Positions 7,965-15,086 of a stretch of DNA of 20,111 nucleotides are shown here, piece by piece. The position numbers were made by a program, and so were the translations under genes. Every line of letters starts with the position of its first letter. Within the stretch, counting starts at the first letter, position 1. The stretch comes from Tangfeifania sp. (GTDB lineage Bacteria > Bacteroidota > Bacteroidia > Bacteroidales > Prolixibacteraceae), in NCBI GenBank assembly GCA_018400515.1, contig JAGYMR010000025.1, forward strand, positions 1-20,111, given 5' to 3'. The notes beneath the pieces are model-generated. The model made no database searches and had not been told where the DNA came from. It saw nothing but the letters and a program-made list of their open reading frames with translations.

Positions 7965-8001
7965 TATATATATAATTCGATTAATTTCAAAAAGGTAACC
8001 C
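7965..8001 (-). promoter_or_regulatory. Putative autoregulated ECF promoter of the sigma/anti-sigma operon
   Basis: On the minus strand, GGGTTACCTTTTT (8001 to 7989) is followed, 16 bases after GGTTACC, by AATTATATAT starting at 7977, then TAGAA (7966 to 7962). Block and spacing are the same as at 2475-2441 before the peptide gene. The predicted start of transcription falls around 7960-7962, so the mRNA would have almost no 5' leader before the ATG at 7957. Confidence 0.62.
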
Positions 8002-8351
8002 TCCATTTGGAAAAATAAAAACGATGAAAAACCTGTACCTTCAAAAATGAGATAAATGGGACTAAAATACAAGGAATTACAATCAATATCTAAAAATACA
8101 ATCTATTTATCAATATTGAAATCAATTTTTTAAATTTTTATTTCCGGAATCCGTATAGCATTCACTCCGGGAAGGTAGCCCCCGGTTTTCGGAAGGTGCG
8201 GAAATTCCTGGTCTCACCAAAAGAGAAGATTCCCGGAATCACTGCTGCTAAAATAGGAGCATTGGGTGGAGCGAAGCTGTTTCCCCTGTGAAGATTACGC
8301 TCCGGAGGTGGACAAAAGGTAAGAGAAAGATGGGGGGCCGGGAAAAAGATG
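8002..8351. other. Non-coding spacer with AT-rich half and GC-richer palindromic half
   Basis: No supportable ORF on either strand. Bases 8010-8140 are strongly AT-rich. Bases 8142-8350 are richer in G/C and carry several related short inverted elements, for example TTCCGGAAT near 8142, CTCCGGGAA near 8167 and GATTCCCGGAATC near 8230. GGCTACCTT on the minus strand (8180 to 8172) resembles the ECF -35 block with one change, but no matching -10 box or gene follows. The GC-richer half could be a decayed gene or an intergenic repeat. Confidence 0.35.
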
Positions 8352-10145
8352 TCACATGCGACCGGGCAACTCGATGCCCAGAAGGCCCATTCCGCGTTGA
8401 ATCACCTTTCCTGCGGCAAAGGACAAAAGCATCCTGAAGTCCCGTTTGCCGGTATCCCCTGCACTTAAGACGGAGTGGTCATGGTAAAACTGGTTGTATT
8501 CCCGGGCCAGTTCATAACAGAAATTGGCAATCAGAGCGGGGCTGTATGCAGCGCCCGCTTCCCTGACAACTTCGGGGAACAGGGCAATCCTTTTTAGAAT
8601 CAACTTCTCTTTTTCAGAAATTTCCTGCAAGGAATCCGTTTCGGAAGGAAAGGGTATGTTGTTCTCTGATGCCTTGCGCAACACCGACTGAATGCGGGCA
8701 AACGTATATTGAATAAAAGGGCCGGTATTTCCGTTGAAATCGATGGACTCCTCCGGATTAAACAACATATTCTTTTTGGGATCCACCTTCAGAATGAAGT
8801 ATTTCAGGGCACCCAGGGCAATGACCTCGATGGTCCGCTGTTTTTCTCCGGGGGTCAGGGAATCAAGTTTACCCAATTCCTCAGCCATACGTGCGGCAAC
8901 TTCCACCATCTCCTCCATCAAATCATCGGCGTCTACGACCGTTCCCTCCCGGGATTTCATTTTTCCGGAAGGCAGCTCTACCATCCCATACGAAAAGTGA
9001 AAAAGGTCTTTTCCCCATTCAAAACCCAGTTTGTCCAGCAACACGGCAAGAACCTGAAAATGATAAATTTGCTCGTTACCAACCACATATACCATTTTAT
9101 CAATGGAGTAGTCATCGAAGCGCATTTTGGCTGTTCCGATGTCCTGTGTCATATATACCGATGTTCCGTCACTGCGCAGGAGAATTTTCCGGTCGAGGTT
9201 TTCTCCGGTCAGATCAGCCCACACCGATTGATCTGCTTCCTGCACAAAGATCCCTTCTTTGACGCCCCGCAATACCTCCTTTTTCCCCTCCAGGTAGGTA
9301 TCCGACTCATAATAAATTTTATCAAAATCAACTCCCAGCCGGCGGTAGGTGGCATCGAATCCTTCGTAGACCCAGTTGTTCATGGTCTTCCACAGCTCAA
9401 CGGTCTCGGGATCGCGTGCCTCCCATCTCCGCAACATCTCCCGGGCTTCCAGAATGGAGGGTGCCCGCTTTTCAGCTTCCTCGCGTGAGTAGCCCTGGCC
9501 TGTAAGTGTATCAATTTCCTCCTGGTAGTGTTTGTTGAATTCAACATACAAAGACCCCACGAAGTGGTCGCCCTTCATTCCGGCACTGCGGGGCGTTTTG
9601 CCCCCGCCCCATTTCTTCCAGGCAACCATCGATTTACAAATATGGATCCCCCGGTCGTTTACGATGTTTGTTTTCACCACCCGGTAACCGTTCGCTTTCT
9701 GAATCTCGGAAACGGCATACCCCAGAAGATTATTCCTGATATGTCCCAGGTGCAGGGGTTTATTGGTATTGGGCGATGAATATTCCACCATCATCAGCGG
9801 GGAGTGTTCGCCGGCAGTTTGTATTCCATAATTTTCATCCCTGCAGGCCTCCATCAGGACCTCCACCCAGTATTTGCGGCTTATAACCAGATTCAGAAAA
9901 CCTTTGATCACATTAAAAGATTCGACAAAAGCCACCTCCGACTTCAGATGATCTCCGATCTCCCTGGCGGTCTCTTCCGGCGGCTTTTTTGAATAACGGA
10001 GAAAAGGGAACACCACAAGGGTGATATCGCCCTCAAAATCTTTGCGGGTATTTTGAATCTGAATGGCACTTTCCGGGGCATCGAACCGGTAAATTTTTTG
10101 AAGGATCCCTGAAACGGCGGAATGAATTATTTTTTCAATGGTCAT
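8352..10145 (-). CDS. argS: Arginyl-tRNA synthetase
   Basis: A class I aminoacyl-tRNA synthetase that charges tRNA-Arg with arginine in the cytoplasm. At 597 residues it is a normal family length. Order of parts: an N-terminal arginine-specific tRNA-binding domain (about 1-110); the Rossmann catalytic core with YSSPNTNKPLHLGHIRNN, whose HIGH-type signature is HLGH at 132-135; the KMSKS equivalent KMKS at 395-398 (within GKMKSREG); and the DALR-type anticodon-binding helices at about 470-597, where NGNTGPFIQYTFAR precedes the C-terminal bundle and the protein ends GLLGIELPGRM. The start ATG at 10145 gives the expected MTIEKII opening. It is monocistronic as far as can be seen: a terminator and a promoter separate it from the OmpA gene upstream. 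No anomalies. Confidence 0.97.
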   Translation of the reverse strand: MTIEKIIHSAVSGILQKIYRFDAPESAIQIQNTRKDFEGDITLVVFPFLRYSKKPPEETAREIGDHLKSEVAFVESFNVIKGFLNLVISRKYWVEVLMEACRDENYGIQTAGEHSPLMMVEYSSPNTNKPLHLGHIRNNLLGYAVSEIQKANGYRVVKTNIVNDRGIHICKSMVAWKKWGGGKTPRSAGMKGDHFVGSLYVEFNKHYQEEIDTLTGQGYSREEAEKRAPSILEAREMLRRWEARDPETVELWKTMNNWVYEGFDATYRRLGVDFDKIYYESDTYLEGKKEVLRGVKEGIFVQEADQSVWADLTGENLDRKILLRSDGTSVYMTQDIGTAKMRFDDYSIDKMVYVVGNEQIYHFQVLAVLLDKLGFEWGKDLFHFSYGMVELPSGKMKSREGTVVDADDLMEEMVEVAARMAEELGKLDSLTPGEKQRTIEVIALGALKYFILKVDPKKNMLFNPEESIDFNGNTGPFIQYTFARIQSVLRKASENNIPFPSETDSLQEISEKEKLILKRIALFPEVVREAGAAYSPALIANFCYELAREYNQFYHDHSVLSAGDTGKRDFRMLLSFAAGKVIQRGMGLLGIELPGRM

Positions 10146-10168
10146 TGTAACAGCATTTTTTGGAGCGA

Positions 10169-10176
10169 CAAATATA
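10169..10176 (-). promoter_or_regulatory. -7 box (TATATTTG) of argS
   Basis: TATATTTG on the minus strand is a perfect TAnnTTTG match, 23 bases before the argS ATG. The -33 region (CTTTC) is weak. The predicted 5' leader is about 15-20 bases. Confidence 0.5.
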
Positions 10177-10205
10177 AGAAATTCCGCTGTAGAAAGGCAT
10201 CAGCC

Positions 10206-10239
10206 AAAAAAAAACCCTGCCCGGAGGCAAGGTTTTTTT
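10206..10239 (-). terminator. Rho-independent terminator of the OmpA-family gene
   Basis: On the minus strand, CCTTGCC (10232 to 10226), a 4-base loop and GGCAGGG (10221 to 10215), with one mismatch, are followed by nine T residues (10214 to 10206). It begins about 20 bases after the OmpA stop. An A/T-flanked stem on both sides lets it act in either direction. Confidence 0.8.
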
Positions 10240-10260
10240 ATTGGCATTAAAATAATGATC

Positions 10261-11583
10261 CTATTTTCTTATTCTGGCCTCTTCAAACTCAACCCTGCGG
10301 TTCAGTCGCCTGTTTTTAATGGAGGTATTGGGAACGGCAGGATCGGTTTCGCCGTAGTAGTTGGAACCAACATACGCATTGTTAATACCTTTTGAAAGCA
10401 TGTATTTAACAACGGCCTCTGCTCTTCTTTCTGAAAGGCCCATGTTGTACTTTTCAGTACCGATATTGCAGGTATGTCCTTCCACAACGATCTCATACTC
10501 TTTACTTTCGCTCAGGGTATTGATTACTTTATCCAGTTTTTCTTTCCCTTCAGGGCGCAACTCGGACTTATCGAAATCAAAATAGATGGTCGGTTTAAAT
10601 TTCAGTTCTTCCCAGTCGGGACAGCCGTCGTTAGATGCGGGTCCCGGTTCATTGGGGCACCTGTCTTCACAATCGATGACGCCGTCACCATCGGAATCGA
10701 GGGCACATCCGTTTTCATCGACAGGACAACCGGCCGGAGTATCGGGACACTGATCCTTATTATCCGGAACGCCGTCGCCATCGGAATCGGGACAGCCGTC
10801 AAATTTAGCTAACCCCGGAGTATCGGGACATTCATCATCTTTATCGGGAATGCCGTCGCCGTCGGTATCCGGGCAACCATTGTAATCCGGGTCACCGGGA
10901 GTATCCGGACAATCGTCTTTATAATCCGGAACGCCATCGCCGTCGCGGTCGAGCGGACAGCCATTCTCATCCACTTCAACACCCGGAGGGGTATCCGGAC
11001 AATCATCTTTCCTGTCAGGTACGCCGTCGCCATCAGAATCTTTGGCAGCCCCCAGGGCAAACTCAATGATTCCGGAGACCTTCAGAAAGTCATCATTCAC
11101 GGTCATGGATTCCCCGACGTCATTGTACCGCCAGCCTTCAATTGCACTCTTGTAGCCGGCTTCAAGATAAAGGGAAGTACTCGGGCTGAGCGGGAACTTG
11201 GAACCAAGACCGGCATTGAAGTTAATCCCCGATTCATGATTATCCCAAAGATTGCCGACACCGCCGTACAGATAAGGCTGCACAGCACTTGTTTCAGATA
11301 AAATTTTCCCGTTGAAAAATTTCAACCGGAGGTTAAGCCAGGGGTTCACAAAATCAACCCCTTCTTCAATAAAACCAACATCGGTTTTTAACATTAAATC
11401 AAAGGTGGGGCTGAGGTAACGGCTGAGGTAAAATTCGCCAAGGAAGTTGGTCTCCTCCTTATCCATATTGTTGTAAATTCCGGGACCTAACCCAATAGCC
11501 CATTTTTTATCTGCATTCTGGGCAAACACAGACCCCACAAAAACAAGGGACAAAAAGAATAGCGTAAATTTTTTCATAATCAT
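10261..11583 (-). CDS. OmpA-family outer-membrane protein with thrombospondin type 3 repeats
   Basis: 440 residues with a signal peptide (MIMKKFTLFFLSLVFVGSVFA, cleavage near residue 21). An N-terminal beta-barrel-like region (about 22-178) has alternating aromatic strands. Five TSP3 calcium-binding units (about 182-322) each carry DxDGDGVPD-like loops, starting near residues 182, 212, 239, 266 and 296, and paired cysteines. The C-terminal OmpA peptidoglycan-binding domain (about 328-437) contains FDFDKSELRPEG and NMGLSERRAEAVVKYMLSKG. It likely anchors the outer membrane to the cell wall in the periplasm. The start could be the ATG at 11583 or the one two codons later (11577); both keep the signal peptide. 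A strong terminator follows. The 213-base gap upstream (11584-11796) shows no gene and no convincing -7 box. Confidence 0.92.
   Translation of the reverse strand: MIMKKFTLFFLSLVFVGSVFAQNADKKWAIGLGPGIYNNMDKEETNFLGEFYLSRYLSPTFDLMLKTDVGFIEEGVDFVNPWLNLRLKFFNGKILSETSAVQPYLYGGVGNLWDNHESGINFNAGLGSKFPLSPSTSLYLEAGYKSAIEGWRYNDVGESMTVNDDFLKVSGIIEFALGAAKDSDGDGVPDRKDDCPDTPPGVEVDENGCPLDRDGDGVPDYKDDCPDTPGDPDYNGCPDTDGDGIPDKDDECPDTPGLAKFDGCPDSDGDGVPDNKDQCPDTPAGCPVDENGCALDSDGDGVIDCEDRCPNEPGPASNDGCPDWEELKFKPTIYFDFDKSELRPEGKEKLDKVINTLSESKEYEIVVEGHTCNIGTEKYNMGLSERRAEAVVKYMLSKGINNAYVGSNYYGETDPAVPNTSIKNRRLNRRVEFEEARIRK
10618..11040 (-). repeat. Imperfect tandem repeat encoding five TSP3 calcium-binding units
   Basis: About 80-90 base units inside the OmpA-family gene, recognisable by the recurring GATGGCGACGGC-type codons for DGDG and by CCGGATACTCC-type codons for PDTP. 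The units differ in length by the insertion of VDENGC segments in units 1 and 4. Such repeats can vary in copy number between strains. Confidence 0.8.
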
Positions 11584-11796
11584 GTTTTTTTTGAAGTATA
11601 AATAATCTTTGCAACCAATTTAACAATTAATTTCCACCTTGCAAAAGAGTTACAGGCTTAAAATGCGAATCCATTCCTGATTTTTTAACAAATTTAAATA
11701 TTTCTTTCATAAAAAAGCTAAGATTCCGCTATTTTATGATAATACCTGCAAAGAAAACCCTCCGGGCCGCTATTTTTATAGTCCCCTGAAACTCCG

Positions 11797-12213
11797 CTAG
11801 TCGCCGGCTACATCCTCCCCTTCACCGGTTTCAGAAAAATCAAGCATCTCTTTTTCCTGCAGGATGTTGTACCAAAGCATTACCTTTTTGATGTCTGAAA
11901 CATAAACGCGTTGGCGGTCATATTCCGGTAAAATTTCACTGAAATAGGCTTTCAGCTGTTTCGGTGGAGACTTATGACTTATAGCGGCTCCGCCCTCCTC
12001 TTTTTCATAAATCGCCTTGAAGACATCCTTTAAGGGCACATCATCCGATTCAGTGAAGATGGAGATATCTTCCAGCGAGGAGATTCTGGAAGTTGAATGG
12101 GCGGGCATCCGTTTTCCGGTTTCGAGCGACTCAACAATAATATTGTTTTTTGATTCTGTCAGAAGTTTAAACAGGCCTGATTGTCCTGAAATGGCTAATA
12201 TCCCTTTTAACAT
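11797..12213 (-). CDS. DUF5606 domain protein, conserved in Bacteroidota
   Basis: 138 residues from the ATG at 12213. The frame is open 32 codons further upstream into the end of the receptor gene, but the conserved family start is MLKGILAISGQSGLFKLL, which fits this ATG. The N-terminal half (about 1-60) is a small domain with the GLFKLL...NNIIVESLETGKR pattern typical of DUF5606. The C-terminal half is helical, with LKDVFKAIYEKE and SDIKKVMLWYNIL, and ends in a very acidic tail (ETGEGEDVAGD). There is no signal peptide or membrane segment, so it is probably cytoplasmic. The molecular function of the family is unknown to me. It follows the TonB-dependent receptor gene by 53 bases and probably has its own promoter there. 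Confidence 0.83.
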   Translation of the reverse strand: MLKGILAISGQSGLFKLLTESKNNIIVESLETGKRMPAHSTSRISSLEDISIFTESDDVPLKDVFKAIYEKEEGGAAISHKSPPKQLKAYFSEILPEYDRQRVYVSDIKKVMLWYNILQEKEMLDFSETGEGEDVAGD

Positions 12214-12229
12214 GAGTATCTTTTTTGGG

Positions 12230-12237
12230 CGAATATA
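12230..12237 (-). promoter_or_regulatory. Possible -7 box (TATATTCG) of the DUF5606 gene
   Basis: TATATTCG on the minus strand matches TAnnTTTG at all but one position, 16 bases before the ATG. A TTTG at 12264-12261 lies 23 bases upstream, slightly beyond the usual -33 spacing. Confidence 0.35.
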
Positions 12238-12266
12238 CAATTTTTGCCAATGCCGGAAAACAAAGT

Positions 12267-14315
12267 TCACTGAAAATTGAAACGGTAAGAAATACCGGCC
12301 TTGACCCATCTTCCGGGCTGAATGACATTTCCCAGATCGAAATATTCACGGTCGAGCAGGTTGCTGCCTGAAACAAAAACCTGGAGGTTTTGAGCGGCAT
12401 AAAAAATTTTTCCGTCCAATAAGAAATAGGTCTGGTAAGGGACCTCACCCACCGGAGTGCCCTTCTCAAACCGGGAAAAGGTTCCGTCCCGGTCTTTGAG
12501 AATCCCCCGCAAATCCACCGAAATATTTTTTGTTAATGGCTGGGTCAGCGATACCACCAGCTTATGCCTCAGATTATCGAGCACATAATGCGAGATCATT
12601 CCCGGACTTTCTTTTTTCTGATGATTGTAATAATAACCCATTCCCAGCTTTTCAGGCCATTTGCCCCCCCACTTTTTCGCAGGGGAGAACCGCCAACGAA
12701 TCTCTGCCCCATAACTGTTGATCCCGGTATGATTTTGAGCCCTCCACAAATCATCGCTGCTTTGCTTTACCCAGTCGATCATGTTTTTCCCTTTTCTGGA
12801 AAAGACAATGAAATGTCCCGAAAAAAATTGCTTTTCCACCTTTACTCCCCCTTCCAGGGTCATGGATTTTTCAGGTTCCAGCTCCGGATTTCCCACATTT
12901 ACCGGCCCTGAATAATAGAGATCGGTAAACGTCGGGATTCGCATGGAGGTATTGAAGGATGCAACCAGTTTAACCTGCCGGGTCAGGGAATAGCCGGCGT
13001 CGATCCCCGGGAAAAAGTTCCACCCGGCCCCCCTTCCGGAAAGATGAGCTGCCATGATCCCTGCGGTGAAGGAAAAAGCGTGCAACGTATAATGATGGTC
13101 CACAAAAAGGGAGGTGATGGTCCGGCGCGATGAATGCGTGAAGAGCGCGGATTTTCCCGGTATTTTGACAGGCCTTGCCAGCGGTTCGCCCAGGACATTG
13201 CTCAATATGCCCTCCGAGCGAAATTCCGCCCCAAAGGCTGTTTTTCCGGTCCCGTGGCGGAACCAGGAATGGAGGGATGCTCCCCAGGCATCGGTGCGGT
13301 GATAATTGTGCGTGTTATACCATTCCGGAGGATCTTCCCGGAAAAGCATAAACACATCGGAGTGCCTGCGCCAGTATACAGACGGGGTGAAATGCATTGG
13401 CAAAGCAGATTCCCAGCGGGCAGAGGTAAACATGACCGCGATTTCTTCGAATTGATTGGGGTATTTGGGCGTATAAAACTGATTGGCTCCGAATGATTTC
13501 CGGGAATGTCCCCACTGAAAGGAAAATTTCCCTTTTTCCGATTGATAAGTATTGGTATAAAAAAGGCCGGAATTTTTAAAATCGGTATTTTCGATGTAGC
13601 CGTCCGACCGTTTGCGGTTTCCGGCAACAAGGTGCTTCACATTTCCTGTTTGAAAGCTGCCCGAAAAATGGCCGTTAAAATAGCCGTAACTCCCCCCTCC
13701 AATATCCAGGGTGGCTTTTTGGCCGGCCGGCTGCCGGGTAACAATATTGAGGGCTCCTGAAAATGCACTTGCCCCGTATATCCTGGCCGCGGGCCCCTCC
13801 AGAACCTCAATGCGCTCAATCTGGGATAAACTGACCGGCAGATTTAAATTGTGATGCCCCGATTGCGGATCGGATATGTTTATCCCGTTCAGTAAAACAA
13901 GGGTCTGATCAAAAGTGCCGCCCCTGATTCCCACATCGGCCTGCACACCTTCCGCCCCCCTTGTCCGGATATCGGCCGCAGCCAGGTACTCCAGCAAATC
14001 CTGCACACTCGCTGCAGGTGCCTGCGCTATCGAGGCGGAATCAATGACATGGATTACACGGACCATCCGGCTGTAGAGCTCCGGGGCTTCCCGCCCCGAA
14101 ACCTGCACCTCCTCCAGGTCAAACTGCATTTGCACCCCGGTAGTATCGGACTCCTGAGCCCGGGGAGCAACCGGGACAACAACAAAATAAGCAAAGGAGA
14201 GTACCGATATTTTTACCACCCTTTTTAACGTGGAAAACAGGGAGTAATTTTTCCTTCCCCACCGCCTGAATACAAGCAGTGGCTGCTTCGCTTTGCTTTT
14301 ATTCTTTTTTTCCAT
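12267..14315 (-). CDS. TonB-dependent outer-membrane receptor, BtuB-like
   Basis: 682 residues. A basic N-terminal extension precedes a signal-peptide-like segment (about 33-53, ending in RAQ). The plug domain (about 66-185) contains SVQDLLEYLAAADIRTRGAEG, DVGIRGGTFDQTLVLLNGI, IERIEVLEGPAARIYGASAFSGALNIVT, all plug signatures. The 22-strand-type barrel fills the rest, with late repeats such as NLQVFVSGSNLLDREYFDLG and a C-terminal ...YRFNFQ. It imports a scarce ligand, energised by TonB-ExbBD. There is no carboxypeptidase-D-like N-terminal domain and no neighbouring SusD, so it is not a SusC-type glycan importer. The plug resembles vitamin B12/siderophore receptors, but no cobalamin riboswitch fits in the short upstream gap, so the substrate stays open. 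A putative -7 box lies 18 bases upstream. Confidence 0.9.
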   Translation of the reverse strand: MEKKNKSKAKQPLLVFRRWGRKNYSLFSTLKRVVKISVLSFAYFVVVPVAPRAQESDTTGVQMQFDLEEVQVSGREAPELYSRMVRVIHVIDSASIAQAPAASVQDLLEYLAAADIRTRGAEGVQADVGIRGGTFDQTLVLLNGINISDPQSGHHNLNLPVSLSQIERIEVLEGPAARIYGASAFSGALNIVTRQPAGQKATLDIGGGSYGYFNGHFSGSFQTGNVKHLVAGNRKRSDGYIENTDFKNSGLFYTNTYQSEKGKFSFQWGHSRKSFGANQFYTPKYPNQFEEIAVMFTSARWESALPMHFTPSVYWRRHSDVFMLFREDPPEWYNTHNYHRTDAWGASLHSWFRHGTGKTAFGAEFRSEGILSNVLGEPLARPVKIPGKSALFTHSSRRTITSLFVDHHYTLHAFSFTAGIMAAHLSGRGAGWNFFPGIDAGYSLTRQVKLVASFNTSMRIPTFTDLYYSGPVNVGNPELEPEKSMTLEGGVKVEKQFFSGHFIVFSRKGKNMIDWVKQSSDDLWRAQNHTGINSYGAEIRWRFSPAKKWGGKWPEKLGMGYYYNHQKKESPGMISHYVLDNLRHKLVVSLTQPLTKNISVDLRGILKDRDGTFSRFEKGTPVGEVPYQTYFLLDGKIFYAAQNLQVFVSGSNLLDREYFDLGNVIQPGRWVKAGISYRFNFQ

Positions 14316-14332
14316 CGGTCCGCTATGCGGCG

Positions 14333-14340
14333 CAAATATA
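14333..14340 (-). promoter_or_regulatory. -7 box (TATATTTG) of the TonB-dependent receptor gene
   Basis: A perfect TAnnTTTG match on the minus strand, 17 bases before the ATG at 14315. The -33 region is T-rich without a clear TTTG. The predicted 5' leader is about 10 bases, too short for a riboswitch. Confidence 0.5.
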
Positions 14341-14427
14341 TAACGAATAAAAATAAAAAACCCGGGGTCATAAGGATTCTTTATGGATTATAGAGAAAAT
14401 CAACTATCAAAAGAGCTTAAAATCTTT

Positions 14428-14455
14428 TTTGTTTGTTCAATGAACCGTATATTTG
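14428..14455 (+). promoter_or_regulatory. Primary-sigma promoter of the second ECF sigma gene
   Basis: TTTG (14428-14431) as -33 and TATATTTG (14448-14455) as a perfect -7 box, 16 bases apart. The predicted start near 14462 leaves about 38 bases to the ATG at 14500. It also rules out the upstream in-frame ATG at 14383 as the real start. Confidence 0.6.
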
Positions 14456-14499
14456 TATCAACAAAATTTAAAAAAGTTAAACAAATAAATAGAAATGCC

Positions 14500-15009
14500 A
14501 TGACACAAATTCAATTTAACAACGAACTTCTCGGGATAAAAGACAAGTTGCACTATTACGCACTCAGTCTGACTTCAGACACAGAGCGTGCCGACGACCT
14601 GTTGCAGGAAACCATGCTGAAAGCCCTGACCTACAGGGATAAATTCAGGGAGAACACCAATTTCAAAGCGTGGATCTACACGATCATGAAGAACACGTTC
14701 ATCAATGATTACCGCCGGAATGTCAAAACCAGGAACACCTTTGAGGATTCAAACAACGATTTCCACCTTTTGTTCTCAAAAGATAAGGTTTATCCGTCGC
14801 CCGACTCATTTTACAGCACCAAAGAGATCCACAGTTACATTGACTCGCTGGAAGATGAATACCGCATCCCCTTCACCATGTTTTTAGACGGGTATAAGTA
14901 CAAGGAGATCGCCGATGAGCTTGATCTTCCGCTTGGAACAGTTAAAAGCAGGATTTTCTTCACCCGCAAGAAACTGGAAAAGTCCCTCCGGGAATACGCA
15001 AACAACTAA
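14500..15009 (+). CDS. ECF-family RNA polymerase sigma factor (orphan)
   Basis: 169 residues from the ATG at 14500, which opens MTQIQFNNELLGI. Region 2 covers about 8-75: LHYYALSLTSDTERADDLLQETMLKAL followed by NFKAWIYTIMKNTFINDYRR, a canonical ECF -10 recognition segment. Region 4 covers about 112-165: SLEDEYRIPFTMFLDGYKYKEIADELDLPLGTVKSRIFFTRKKLEKSL, with a helix-turn-helix typical of RpoE-like factors. The longer reading from 14383 would translate across its promoter. No anti-sigma gene is adjacent: the next gene is a DJ-1/PfpI protein behind a terminator. It therefore looks like one of the stand-alone ECF factors common in Bacteroidota. It is much more canonical than the sigma factor at 7370-7957, and the two are not close paralogues. 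Confidence 0.93.
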   Translation: MTQIQFNNELLGIKDKLHYYALSLTSDTERADDLLQETMLKALTYRDKFRENTNFKAWIYTIMKNTFINDYRRNVKTRNTFEDSNNDFHLLFSKDKVYPSPDSFYSTKEIHSYIDSLEDEYRIPFTMFLDGYKYKEIADELDLPLGTVKSRIFFTRKKLEKSLREYANN

Positions 15010-15033
15010 AATATACCATCATTCAATTAAGGG

Positions 15034-15065
15034 AAAAGGTCTTCGGTTTCGGAGATCTTTTTTTT
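15034..15065 (+). terminator. Rho-independent terminator of the orphan ECF sigma gene
   Basis: AAAAGGTCTTCG (15034-15045) pairs over all 12 positions (two G-T wobbles) with CGGAGATCTTTT (15050-15061), closing a 4-base loop, and a T run continues to 15065. It starts 24 bases after the sigma stop. Confidence 0.8.
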
Positions 15066-15072
15066 ATTTTTG
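15065..15072 (+). promoter_or_regulatory. -7 box (TATTTTTG) of the DJ-1/PfpI gene
   Basis: A perfect TAnnTTTG match that shares its first T with the end of the upstream terminator. The -33 region falls inside the terminator stem and is weak. The predicted leader before the ATG at 15087 is under 10 bases. Confidence 0.5.
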
Positions 15073-15086
15073 TAAAAAAAGTTGCC

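Noticed and set aside
10809..11066. Alternate-frame ORFs across the TSP3 repeat
   Set aside because: Low-complexity translations caused by the repeated DGDG codons.
12214..12309. Upstream extension of the DUF5606 protein overlapping the receptor gene
   Set aside because: The family start is MLKGILAISG; the extension is not conserved-looking and overlaps the receptor C-terminus.
14383..14499. Upstream ATG extension of the orphan ECF sigma factor
   Set aside because: It spans a well-formed -33/-7 promoter, and the family starts at MTQIQFNNELLG.
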